Shown: positions 1 to 6,848 of the stretch, piece after piece
Numbering within the stretch: position 1 is the stretch's first letter
How the letters are laid out: each line of letters begins with the position of its first letter
Assembly: GCA_012512495.1 (NCBI GenBank)
Contig: JAAZEC010000152.1
Coordinates: 1-12,831 of the forward strand
DNA from: Erysipelothrix sp.
GTDB lineage: Bacteria > Bacillota_I > Bacilli_A > Erysipelotrichales > Erysipelotrichaceae
DNA: 12,831 bases
Reading direction: 5' to 3'
The notes under the pieces: model-generated
Told to the model about the DNA's origin: nothing
Seen by the model: the letters and a program-made list of their open reading frames with translations, nothing else
Database searches by the model: none
Position numbers and translations under genes: made by a program

Positions 1-548
1 ACTACAAGGTCATGAAGGCTGAAGTAAACGAGTCAGAAGTAGGGAACGAGCTTGATAGAAATTTCAATGGTCGTAATCTCCTAGAGGCCATTGTAAGTGA
101 TTTAACCTATGTACGTGTTGGTGGACGTTGGAACTACATCTGCACGATAATGGACTTATACAACCGTGAAATCATAGGCTACAGTGCAGGTCCAAGGAAG
201 AACGCAGATCTGGTTTATCAAGCATTTGGAAACATCAAACACAATCTCTCCCTTATAAGATTGTTCCATACTGATCGAGGTAAGGAATTTATAAACACAC
301 AAATCGAGAATCTACTAACAACGTTTAGCATCAAACGATCATTAAGTAATAAAGGAATGCCCTATGACAACGCAGTAGCCGAGGCAAACTTCAAGAGCTT
401 AAAATTCGAATTCATTTACCAAAATAGGTTAAGTACAATTGAACAATTAAGAAAAGAATTAGGAGGACATGTATGGTGGTATAACAACGATAGATTACAC
501 TCATCGTTAGGCTACAAATCACCGGTGGGTTACGCCAAAACAAGGTAA
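1..548 (+). CDS. IS3-family transposase (OrfB), C-terminal part, 5' truncated by window
   Basis: This is the DDE integrase core (rve domain) of an IS3/IS150-type OrfB transposase, which cuts and joins the element's ends. The reading frame is open from the first base, and the lead-in (…ELDRNF… before SDLTYV) matches the usual linker before the catalytic core, so the N-terminal HTH part lies upstream of the window. Numbering from the first ATG at 12, the triad is D30 (SDLTYV), D88 (HTDRGKEF) and E124 (NAVAEANFKSLKFE). The last two are 35 residues apart, as is standard for IS3 (D35E). The C-terminal YNNDRLHSSLGYKSPVGY motif is also typical. The visible part has no frameshift or stop, so the enzyme may be functional. 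Confidence 0.9.
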   Translation, partial: YKVMKAEVNESEVGNELDRNFNGRNLLEAIVSDLTYVRVGGRWNYICTIMDLYNREIIGYSAGPRKNADLVYQAFGNIKHNLSLIRLFHTDRGKEFINTQIENLLTTFSIKRSLSNKGMPYDNAVAEANFKSLKFEFIYQNRLSTIEQLRKELGGHVWWYNNDRLHSSLGYKSPVGYAKTR

Positions 549-578
549 CTATAAAATTCGTCCGTTAATGTGTTGACA
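1..578 (+). mobile_element. IS3-family insertion sequence, right-hand portion
   Basis: The window opens inside an IS3-family element. The transposase C-terminal half ends at 548. About 30 bases later an AT-rich stretch ends in TGTTGACA at 571-578, a typical IS3-family right end (elements of this family end ...CA). The left end lies outside the window, so the inverted repeat and target duplication cannot be confirmed. The proposed edge lies four bases from the terminator hairpin of the neighbouring minus-strand operon. The element therefore sits just past that operon and does not interrupt it. The exact boundary is inferred. Confidence 0.75.
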
Positions 579-582
579 TTCC

Positions 583-625
583 AAAAAAGACATCAATGAG
601 TCTTACTTGCTAACTCTTGATGTCT
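583..625 (-). terminator. Rho-independent terminator of the minus-strand sugar operon
   Basis: On the minus strand AGACATCAAGAG (625-614) pairs with CTCATTGATGTCT (600-588), with a single bulged base, and is followed by a T run (588-583). The aldolase stop codon (612-610) lies inside the hairpin loop, so termination is placed right at the end of the operon. The IS3 element begins four bases further on. Confidence 0.85.
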
Positions 626-1494
626 TCTTGTTCGTTTTGATTGCTGAATATTTTGATAGCAGATTTGACGTTCTCTGTCATGGCCTTTCTACCAACACTG
701 ACAATTTCATGATAGAATACAGGTCTCTCTTCACTCGCATGAATGAAGTCTCTAACAGCCTCTCCACCAGCCTTAGCCATGTAAGTGTAATAGTTAATCT
801 TTCTAACTCCACGCTTAATGACTTCCTTATAGTCTTCAACTGTAACACCAGAGCCACCATGCATCACGATAGGGACATTGATGGAAGTGTCAATCTTTGA
901 CACTAAGTCTAAATCTAGTTTGGGCTCAGTAATATACAGGCCATGTGCAGTACCAAACGAACAAGCTAAACAATCGACTCCTGTTGCTTCAACAAACATA
1001 CTAGCCTCTTGTGGATTCGTGTGATTTGAATGAACATCAAAATCTGGACTTTCTTGAATCTGGCTCGACTCTCTTGTCATTTTACCAATCTCACCCTCGA
1101 CACTCGCATTGTACTTACTAGCAAGTTCGACAGCTTCTTTTGTTTTACTAACATTTTCCTCATAAGGTAAATTGGAACCATCATACATTATTGAAGTAAA
1201 ACCATGTTCAAGAGCTTTCGTTAACATCTTAAAGTCTTTGCCGTGATCTAAATGCACCACTACATCAGTAGTCGAAGATTTAGCTCTCTCAACCATAATG
1301 GGACCAATCTCATCCAGCTTCGCGACACCTTCATCTTCATGAACTTCCGCAAACATAATAATGACCGGCTCATTAACTTGTTCAGCTGCGTCAATAACAG
1401 CATCTAGCGTTTCCAAACAGGTAATATTGAAGGCTCCAATTGCCTTATCATTAGCCTCTGCGTATTTCAGTACTTCATTTAGTGTTTGTAACAT
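610..1494 (-). CDS. Class II ketose-bisphosphate aldolase (fructose/tagatose-bisphosphate aldolase family)
   Basis: Zinc-dependent class II aldolase of the FbaA/GatY/KbaY family, 294 residues from the ATG at 1494. It would cleave a ketose 1,6-bisphosphate to dihydroxyacetone phosphate and glyceraldehyde 3-phosphate in the cytosol. Visible motifs: HLDHG at 81-85 (catalytic D83, zinc ligand H84), YDGSNLPYEEN near 104-114, VEGEIG near 132, SFGTAHG with zinc ligand H184, and MHGGSG with zinc ligand H212. The phosphate-binding NVxT region reads INYYTY, an uncommon variant. A GTG at 1503 would add three residues, but the ATG has AAGCAGG eight bases upstream and gives the usual family N-terminus. 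The gene overlaps the preceding dehydrogenase by 20 bases, implying translational coupling, and is the last gene before the terminator. Fructose versus tagatose bisphosphate cannot be decided from sequence; the GatD-like neighbour favours tagatose or another C4 epimer. Confidence 0.87.
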   Translation of the reverse strand: MLQTLNEVLKYAEANDKAIGAFNITCLETLDAVIDAAEQVNEPVIIMFAEVHEDEGVAKLDEIGPIMVERAKSSTTDVVVHLDHGKDFKMLTKALEHGFTSIMYDGSNLPYEENVSKTKEAVELASKYNASVEGEIGKMTRESSQIQESPDFDVHSNHTNPQEASMFVEATGVDCLACSFGTAHGLYITEPKLDLDLVSKIDTSINVPIVMHGGSGVTVEDYKEVIKRGVRKINYYTYMAKAGGEAVRDFIHASEERPVFYHEIVSVGRKAMTENVKSAIKIFSNQNEQEDIKS

Positions 1495-2548
1495 AGGATT
1501 CACCTGCTTCCTTATTAAAAACTATTACATTTCTATACTTGTCACCCATACATGCTGATTCCATAGCTTCCTTAGCTTGGCTGATACTGTAAACTCCACT
1601 TATTAAGGGCTTAACATCAATGATTCCATTAGAAATCAGTGAAACAGCTTTTAGAAATTGGGTATCATTGGAGTTTGCTGCTCCGAGAATACTGATACCC
1701 TTTTTATGAATCCAATGTGCGTCAAGTTTTACTGGTTCATTCGGGTAAATACCGCTGTAGATAACTAGTTTCCCTGCGTTAGCAAGATACTGGCAAGAGT
1801 CCTCAACTACACTTGCGATCGGTGTTGTATCAAAGACATTGTTGGCCATTAATCCATCTGTGTACAGCTCAACAACCTGTTTCGCATCCTCTTTATCCGG
1901 ATTAATAACAACTTTAGCTCCTAGACTCTTCGCAAATAATAAACGCTCCTCATTGTAGTCAATGACAATACAAGCGTTGCCCTTATTCATACAGACTAAC
2001 AAGTGTAACAAGCCCATTGTTCCAGCACCAATAATTACACTGACTTCACCTAGTTGTGGATCCGCTGCCTCTACACTATTGATTACGCACGATAAAGGTT
2101 CACTTAAGCTAGCCTCAACTGGAGTAACATTTTTATATTTAAAGACACTGTTTGGTGGAGCCATCATGTATTCGCTGAAACCAGCTGTTCCCTTATGAGG
2201 TTGACCAGGTAGAAGCTTTAACCCATCAAAAGTCCGGCAATACTGTTCTTGGTTGTTCTTACAGAAATAACAATTACGACAGGGAAGTGTAACTCCTACA
2301 ACCACCTTGTCCCCAATTGCCCATTCATCACTATTAACATATTTACCTAGTGCGACAATCTCACCGGACACTTCATGCCCAGCAATAACCGGATACTCAA
2401 CCTTGTGCGTTCCCGTGTAGACACGTTGTTCCCACGTACAAATTGCACAGGCATCTGTTCTAATTAGGATTTTATCATTGTGCACCTTAGGGGTTGTAAA
2501 CTTCTCAATTTGAATTTCTCTTTTATCCGTAATAAGAATTGTTCTCAT
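1475..2548 (-). CDS. Zinc-binding alcohol/polyol dehydrogenase (MDR superfamily)
   Basis: Medium-chain dehydrogenase of 357 residues, oxidising a secondary alcohol of a sugar, polyol or their phosphates with NAD(P). Catalytic zinc ligands are C37, H58/E59 and probably E150. Structural zinc cysteines are C90, C93, C96 and C104. The Rossmann loop is GAGTMG at 174-179, and D197 at the end of the next strand suggests NAD preference. After the catalytic cysteine it reads CTWEQRVYTG instead of the common CGSD, marking a distinct subfamily of sugar-related MDRs and changing residues near the active site. The start is supported by GAGGAAG six bases upstream. It lies 52 bases after the unknown gene and overlaps the aldolase. 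It is not close to the second MDR of this operon, so two different oxidation or reduction steps are likely. The substrate is unknown. Confidence 0.85.
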   Translation of the reverse strand: MRTILITDKREIQIEKFTTPKVHNDKILIRTDACAICTWEQRVYTGTHKVEYPVIAGHEVSGEIVALGKYVNSDEWAIGDKVVVGVTLPCRNCYFCKNNQEQYCRTFDGLKLLPGQPHKGTAGFSEYMMAPPNSVFKYKNVTPVEASLSEPLSCVINSVEAADPQLGEVSVIIGAGTMGLLHLLVCMNKGNACIVIDYNEERLLFAKSLGAKVVINPDKEDAKQVVELYTDGLMANNVFDTTPIASVVEDSCQYLANAGKLVIYSGIYPNEPVKLDAHWIHKKGISILGAANSNDTQFLKAVSLISNGIIDVKPLISGVYSISQAKEAMESACMGDKYRNVIVFNKEAGESYVTNTK

Positions 2549-2600
2549 TCATTGCTTCCTCACTTCACAAAATTCTGTAAATAAACTGGTTAAACGAAAT

Positions 2601-3155
2601 CTAATCTCTCAAGACAATGAAATTAGGTTTACCAAATATCTTTGAAGAAACAGCACTATTTTCAGCGAATTTCAAGAAAGCTTGGGATACCTCAAGAAGT
2701 TCCATCGCCAATAACTGAATGGATTTCTCGTTCTCTTCGTTTGTTGCTGCTTTGACATCAAGTATCATTTTGGAAAGTCCAATCATTTGTTCAGTCAGTG
2801 TAAAGTCTTTTCCGCTATGCTTTATTAGCTGTTTTACTATCACCGAATAATCGTGATGGTATTGTAACCAACTCTCAATGTCTGTCTCATTATTATCAAA
2901 GATATTCGCAGCAAAATTCTCCAATATATTCTTCTCTAGATCGTCGATAATTTTGGCACTGATTTTCGCACTATTAGACAGAAAAATCGACATGAGACTT
3001 GGTAATACAACCGATAGCTTCCCATTCGACTCGAGATTTTGGCCATGTATATCCTCGTTGTTCACAATCCGCAGGTAAAACTCGACCAACAAATTTGACC
3101 ACGACCCTGAATATTCACTAAAACTAAATAAAAGCTTAGGCTTGAGTTCCTTCAT
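2601..3155 (-). CDS. Unrecognised 184-residue protein in the sugar operon
   Basis: I do not recognise this family. From the ATG at 3155 it is 184 residues, soluble-looking, without signal peptide or clear membrane segment, and apparently almost all helical. Features include an aromatic N-terminal FSEYSGSW, an acidic middle (IFDNNETDIESW), a histidine-bearing WLQYHHDYSVIVKQLIKHSGKDF segment near 96-118, and a leucine/glutamate-rich helix (SIQLLAMELLEVSQAF). A GTG at 3161 also opens the frame, but GGAG (3164-3161) is five bases before the ATG, which I therefore choose. It begins two bases after the stop of the SIS-domain gene, so the pair is almost certainly co-translated. A role as a partner or regulator of the isomerase is only a guess from this coupling. 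Confidence 0.7.
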   Translation of the reverse strand: MKELKPKLLFSFSEYSGSWSNLLVEFYLRIVNNEDIHGQNLESNGKLSVVLPSLMSIFLSNSAKISAKIIDDLEKNILENFAANIFDNNETDIESWLQYHHDYSVIVKQLIKHSGKDFTLTEQMIGLSKMILDVKAATNEENEKSIQLLAMELLEVSQAFLKFAENSAVSSKIFGKPNFIVLRD

Positions 3156-3157
3156 AT

Positions 3158-3709
3158 TCACTCCAAATTAGCATGTTCATGCTTTAGGTCATCCTCTGAG
3201 ATACCCTTTGTGTTCATAATCTCCAAGGCTATCATGTCACCAAGTAAGAATAACTGTTGTTCAAAGAGAGTCGACATTGGTTGTTTTGATTTGCTTTGAA
3301 GTTCTGAATCTAATTTGCTTTTGCCTCTCAGAATTAGCATCTGATCAGAAGCTTTGGCAACACTACTTTGATCATTACAGCCAACATAGAAAACAGAGGC
3401 TCCCTTTTTCTTTGCTATAGCACTTATTTCTTTGGGAATGATCGACTCACCTGATGACGAAGCCACTAGTACTAGGTCATCCTCACCAACTGGTTTCTCT
3501 GTTTCACTACCGAAATAGTCAATATCAATACCTAGATGATTTAATCTCTTAACCCATGCCTTCAACGAAATGAGAACTCTACCTACACCAACGACAACAA
3601 CTCGATTGCTGGACTTTAACTTTTCGACAAGTATGAGAAAATCAGAATCACTCATAAATTCAAGCGATTCCGATAACTCAGCTAGGACTAATGTGGACCA
3701 TTTATTCAT
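3158..3709 (-). CDS. SIS-domain 6-phospho-3-hexuloisomerase-like protein
   Basis: Sugar isomerase (SIS) domain protein of 183 residues, the usual length of 6-phospho-3-hexuloisomerase (HxlB/PHI), which interconverts D-arabino-3-hexulose 6-phosphate and fructose 6-phosphate. Matching features: phosphosugar-binding strand and loop RVVVVGVGRVLISLKAW (36-52) followed by RLNHLGIDIDYFGSE, the second loop SSSGES (84-89), the PMSTLFEQ segment (144-151), and the C-terminal HANLE, which is characteristic of PHI. Its ATG overlaps the stop of the upstream dehydrogenase as ATGA (3706-3709), and it has no strong Shine-Dalgarno of its own, so translation is probably coupled. No hexulose-6-phosphate synthase (HxlA) accompanies it, so formaldehyde fixation is unlikely. 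Here it more likely moves a keto group between C3 and C2 of a sugar phosphate made by the dehydrogenases. Confidence 0.75.
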   Translation of the reverse strand: MNKWSTLVLAELSESLEFMSDSDFLILVEKLKSSNRVVVVGVGRVLISLKAWVKRLNHLGIDIDYFGSETEKPVGEDDLVLVASSSGESIIPKEISAIAKKKGASVFYVGCNDQSSVAKASDQMLILRGKSKLDSELQSKSKQPMSTLFEQQLFLLGDMIALEIMNTKGISEDDLKHEHANLE

Positions 3710-4761
3710 TTCAAGTCACTTCGGTATAGTACTTTGGAAGACATCATTCTTTGATTGTAAACATCATCAAAGATATCAACTACTTGTTCAATTCCAACAG
3801 AATGTGTGACCAAGTCGTCAATACTCATTCTTCCAGTTTCAAGTTGTTCAACAGTATAATGCCATTCATTGATTGGAAGTGGATGATAGTGGGAATTCCA
3901 CATACCAACAATGTTGAGTTCTTTTCTAAGAATATTGCTATGTGTTTTTAGCTTGATAGTTGTATCCTGATGAGGATTACCCATCATGACAATAGTACCA
4001 AATGTTCTTACGGTTTCAACACACTGGTTTAAAGTGACACCAGCTCCTACTCCCTCAACAACAACATCAAACTTCTTGCCATTATTCAGTCTTAATAGCT
4101 CTTCATAAAGGTCTTCTCGTCTACCATCAAGGCATACAAGATCTCTATCTTGAGAGAATTTGATTTTCTCTTCATTTACATCAATAAGGATAATCGTACT
4201 TGCACCGAAGATCTTTGCCCATCTTGCGCACATGATCCCAATAGGTCCAGCACCAAAGATAAGTATTGAGTTACCAGCACTCAGTTTAGATTTTCTAAGG
4301 CAGTGTTGAGCAACTGTACAAGGTTCAACCATTGCTAGAGACTCGTAAGAGACTTCTTTACTTGATTCAACGAAGTGCCACATGGATGGTACTAGGCAGT
4401 ACTCAGCAAAACCACCATCCCTTCTTGAGCCCAAGTAATCATAGTCTAGGCACATAGCATAGTTTCCAGTTGTACACATTTCACATTTCATACATGGAAT
4501 ACAAGGGAAGATAGCTCCTTTTTTTCCAATATTTGATTCATCAACGTTTTGACCAACAGCAACTATCTCACCACCAAACTCATGACCGATTGTAAGTGGA
4601 TATTTTTGCTTACTGGTTCCCAATTCATACACCCTTGGTAGGTCTGAACCACAAATCCCACAAGCTCCTACTTTGATCAAAATCTGGTCATTTTGGGGTA
4701 CTGGGACTTCGACATCATCTATTCTAAAATCACCAATCTTATGTAATCTAGCTGCTTTCAT
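3706..4761 (-). CDS. Zinc-dependent galactitol-1-phosphate 5-dehydrogenase-like enzyme (GatD family)
   Basis: MDR-family dehydrogenase, 351 residues from the ATG at 4761, resembling E. coli GatD, which oxidises galactitol 1-phosphate to tagatose 6-phosphate with NAD. Shared landmarks are CGSDLPR (37-43), YDYLGSRRDGGFAEY (107-121), and a C-terminal block HSNILRKELNIVGMW followed by INEW. Catalytic zinc ligands are C37, H60/E61 and probably E146. Structural cysteines are C90, C93, C96 and C104. The nucleotide loop is GAGPIG (170-175), and D194 suggests NAD. AAAGGAG at 4778-4772 is ten bases from this ATG and four from an in-frame TTG at 4767; both are possible, and ATG fits the family start. 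It begins 16 bases after the PTS IIB stop and overlaps the isomerase gene by four bases. The true substrate may be another hexitol or pentitol phosphate, because the transporter here is Man-type and not the Gat-type. Confidence 0.82.
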   Translation of the reverse strand: MKAARLHKIGDFRIDDVEVPVPQNDQILIKVGACGICGSDLPRVYELGTSKQKYPLTIGHEFGGEIVAVGQNVDESNIGKKGAIFPCIPCMKCEMCTTGNYAMCLDYDYLGSRRDGGFAEYCLVPSMWHFVESSKEVSYESLAMVEPCTVAQHCLRKSKLSAGNSILIFGAGPIGIMCARWAKIFGASTIILIDVNEEKIKFSQDRDLVCLDGRREDLYEELLRLNNGKKFDVVVEGVGAGVTLNQCVETVRTFGTIVMMGNPHQDTTIKLKTHSNILRKELNIVGMWNSHYHPLPINEWHYTVEQLETGRMSIDDLVTHSVGIEQVVDIFDDVYNQRMMSSKVLYRSDLK

Positions 4762-4777
4762 TTTCAACTTACTCCTT

Positions 4778-5254
4778 TTATTTTAGTATGTTTGCAAGGT
4801 TTACTACTTTGGCTGCTGGTATAATTTGGATTTCCACCCTTATACCCCTTTGTAACATTTCTTTGATCATTTCATTTTCTTCAGGGGATGAAGAAATGTT
4901 CTGGAACAATTTCTTACGTCCTTTAGTCATACCCATTCCGCCGATATTGATCGATTCAAACTCAATACCACCCTCTAATAGTTGCATTATTGTTAGGGGC
5001 GTTTTTACAATAATCATAGTAGGTTTTTGAAGTTCATTCTTCAGCAATTCAACTGCCTTCTCTACGCTTAAGATCTCAATCGTAATCCCCGAAGGTACTA
5101 GAAGAGAAAACATCTCGTGCATAAAAGGATCTTCTGAGGTTTTATCATCTATTACGATAATGTGTTGAACATTAGAATAGGTCCTCAACCATGCTGCTAT
5201 TACTTGTCCGTGGATTAATCTGTCGTCAATCCTAGTGAATACTAAGTTTTTCAT
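4778..5254 (-). CDS. PTS mannose/fructose/sorbose-family IIB component
   Basis: Cytosolic IIB phosphotransfer protein of the mannose-family PTS, 158 residues, the normal length. The phosphorylated histidine is H15 in the family motif RIDDRLIHGQV (8-18). INIGGMGM in the second half and the C-terminal IPAAKVVNL are further family marks. It takes phosphate from the separate IIA (9812-10225) and passes it to the sugar crossing IIC/IID. Its ATG overlaps the stop of the epimerase gene as ATGA and has AAAGGAG five bases upstream. Placing IIB downstream of an epimerase and away from IIC/IID is unusual, since IIA-IIB-IIC-IID are commonly adjacent. Confidence 0.95.
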   Translation of the reverse strand: MKNLVFTRIDDRLIHGQVIAAWLRTYSNVQHIIVIDDKTSEDPFMHEMFSLLVPSGITIEILSVEKAVELLKNELQKPTMIIVKTPLTIMQLLEGGIEFESINIGGMGMTKGRKKLFQNISSSPEENEMIKEMLQRGIRVEIQIIPAAKVVNLANILK

Positions 5255-5931
5255 TGTGACTCCTTTAAATTACTAATTGCTTCGAGGTAATTTTCGTATT
5301 CCTCATTAAATACTTCTACGCTTTTTAATAGTGAAGATGTGCCCACAACCAACCCTGTCGCACCTGCATTAACCATTTTCTTTGCATTTTCTATTGTTGT
5401 ATTTCCATCAATAACCAAGTCGATATTTCTATCAGCCGAATTGACCATTTCTTTTATTCTCTTTAATTTATCTAAATGGCTATCTACCATTGTTTGACCT
5501 GCAAACCCTGGATTGACTGCCATAATTAAGATGTAATCTAACTCATCTAAAACTTCTTCAATATAACTCAGTGGAGTTCCTGGATTTATAGCATAACCTG
5601 CTCTGCATCCTAGTGATTTGATTTTTTGGAGCAACCTATGCGGATGATTTGTTGTTTCTGGGTGAAAGCACACCCAATCACCATTCTGTGGTGAAAAGTA
5701 TTCAATAAAGTCCTCAGGATTATTACACATGAAATGGAGATCGATCGGGAGATTCGTTTTACTCTTCAGTTCCTTGTAAGTATTTGTTCCAAGCATAATG
5801 TTCTTAACGTAATGTCCATCCATGACGTCAAAGTGTATATTTTTAACTCTCTTGTTTTCGAATGAGCTTATATAGTCACTATAATCCTCAAACTGACAAC
5901 ACATGATCGATGGAGAGATATATATTGACAT
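5251..5931 (-). CDS. Ribulose-phosphate 3-epimerase family protein (pentulose-5-P or allulose-6-P 3-epimerase)
   Basis: TIM-barrel epimerase of 226 residues. The family inverts C3 of ketose phosphates: ribulose/xylulose 5-phosphate (Rpe) or allulose 6-phosphate/fructose 6-phosphate (AlsE). Metal ligands are visible at H33 and D35 (HFDVMDGH), H66 (LHFM) and D175 (VIDGN); D35 and D175 are the usual acid/base pair. Other marks are ISPSIMC at the N-terminus, NPGTP (116-120), MAVNPGFAGQ (137-146) and VVGTSSLL. The SPSIMC start and hexose-linked neighbours lean towards AlsE-like hexulose-phosphate chemistry, but Rpe-like activity is not excluded. The start is firm, with AAAGGAGG five bases upstream. 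It follows a strong intercistronic hairpin and overlaps the IIB gene by four bases. Confidence 0.85.
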   Translation of the reverse strand: MSIYISPSIMCCQFEDYSDYISSFENKRVKNIHFDVMDGHYVKNIMLGTNTYKELKSKTNLPIDLHFMCNNPEDFIEYFSPQNGDWVCFHPETTNHPHRLLQKIKSLGCRAGYAINPGTPLSYIEEVLDELDYILIMAVNPGFAGQTMVDSHLDKLKRIKEMVNSADRNIDLVIDGNTTIENAKKMVNAGATGLVVGTSSLLKSVEVFNEEYENYLEAISNLKESQ

Positions 5932-5950
5932 ATTGTCCTCCTTTTGTTTG

Positions 5951-5984
5951 TAAACACAAAGAGCTAATCAGCTCTTTGTGTTTA
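5951..5984 (-). promoter_or_regulatory. Perfect 15-bp intercistronic stem-loop between PTS IID and the epimerase
   Basis: TAAACACAAAGAGCT (5951-5965) and its exact reverse complement (5970-5984) flank the four-base loop AATC. In the operon's minus-strand sense it begins 22 bases past the IID stop and lies 19 bases upstream of the epimerase start. No U tract follows in that sense: the next bases are purine-rich and lead into the ribosome binding site. A plain terminator is therefore unlikely. An mRNA processing or 3'-end stabilising structure, or a partial attenuator lowering enzyme versus transporter expression, fits better. In the plus sense the next bases are GTTTTATTA, but no plus-strand gene ends here. 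Confidence 0.75.
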
Positions 5985-6005
5985 GTTTTATTACTGATAA
6001 CTGAA

Positions 6006-6848
6006 CTAAGCTGCTACCAAGATTCCTGAAATTGAAGCTAGGAAACCAACAACGAAGATAATTAGTACAATTGTTAGTGGTTTGACTTTCTTCTTCAGTA
6101 AGCCCCAAACGCCTAGTGTAATTAACAAGGGTAAGAGACCTGGAAGCAATGCATCAAGGACGCCTTCTTGGATGTTTAGAACGACATTTCCAAGATCATT
6201 TTTGAAGATAAATTCTAGTGGGGTTTTAACAGCGATTCTTGTGACCGCCATGTTACCTACTACCATTAAACCGATAATGCTGAATACTTCGATCAAACGG
6301 TTTAGAACACCATTTTGTAAGAAACCAATAATGGCTGAACGACCTTGTTTGTAACCGAGCATATACATGTTATAGCCAAGTCCAAGCATGATAACCTTAT
6401 AGCAGACTTCAAATAGAATTGGTCCGAATAGGTTTCCCGCTAATGCTAGTTGAATTGCGATACCTGCTAGTACTGGATAAACGATTGATTGTGAAACAAC
6501 GTCACCGATTCCAGCCAAAGGTCCCATAAGGGCTAAACGTACTGAGTTAATATCTTCGTCTGATACTTCTTCGCCGTTAGCTCTTTTCTCTTCCATTGCT
6601 GCTGCGATACCGTGGATAACTGTTCCCATAAAGCTAGGTTCAGTATTGAAGAACACCATATATTTTGCCATTTCTTCAGAGTAGTCTTCTTCATCATATA
6701 ATCTTTTGATAATAGGAATCATTGCGTTTGCTGTTCCTAACGCTTGAAGTCTTTCGTAGTTGTAGCAAGTTTCGCTTGAATAACCTAATAACCAGTGCTT
6801 AACTAAATCTGATTTTTTCAGAACTTTTGTCTGTTGATTTTGTGTCAT
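6006..6848 (-). CDS. PTS mannose/fructose/sorbose-family IID component
   Basis: Membrane subunit IID of the mannose-family PTS, 280 residues, forming the translocation complex with IIC. Family marks: an amphipathic N-terminal cytosolic part (KSDLVKHWLLGYSSETCYNYERLQALG), FFNTEPSFMGTVIHGIAAAMEE (67-88), LMGPLAGIGDVVSQSIVYPVLAGIAI (from about 108), and hydrophobic C-terminal segments near 230-278. Its ATG shares one base with the IIC stop codon (TAATG), and GGAGGAA sits seven bases upstream. It is followed by the perfect stem-loop at 5951-5984. Confidence 0.96.
   Translation of the reverse strand: MTQNQQTKVLKKSDLVKHWLLGYSSETCYNYERLQALGTANAMIPIIKRLYDEEDYSEEMAKYMVFFNTEPSFMGTVIHGIAAAMEEKRANGEEVSDEDINSVRLALMGPLAGIGDVVSQSIVYPVLAGIAIQLALAGNLFGPILFEVCYKVIMLGLGYNMYMLGYKQGRSAIIGFLQNGVLNRLIEVFSIIGLMVVGNMAVTRIAVKTPLEFIFKNDLGNVVLNIQEGVLDALLPGLLPLLITLGVWGLLKKKVKPLTIVLIIFVVGFLASISGILVAA

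Noticed and set aside
607..900. Plus-strand open frame of 97 codons opposite the aldolase
   Set aside because: It is antisense to a well-supported enzyme gene and has no own ribosome site or protein signature.
3158..5931. Ribulose monophosphate formaldehyde-fixation module (HxlA/HxlB)
   Set aside because: The isomerase is HxlB-like, but the TIM-barrel partner has ribulose-phosphate 3-epimerase motifs, not those of hexulose-phosphate synthase.
5951..5984. Rho-independent terminator ending the PTS IIC-IID transcript
   Set aside because: No U tract follows the stem in the operon's direction, so I list it as a regulatory or processing hairpin.
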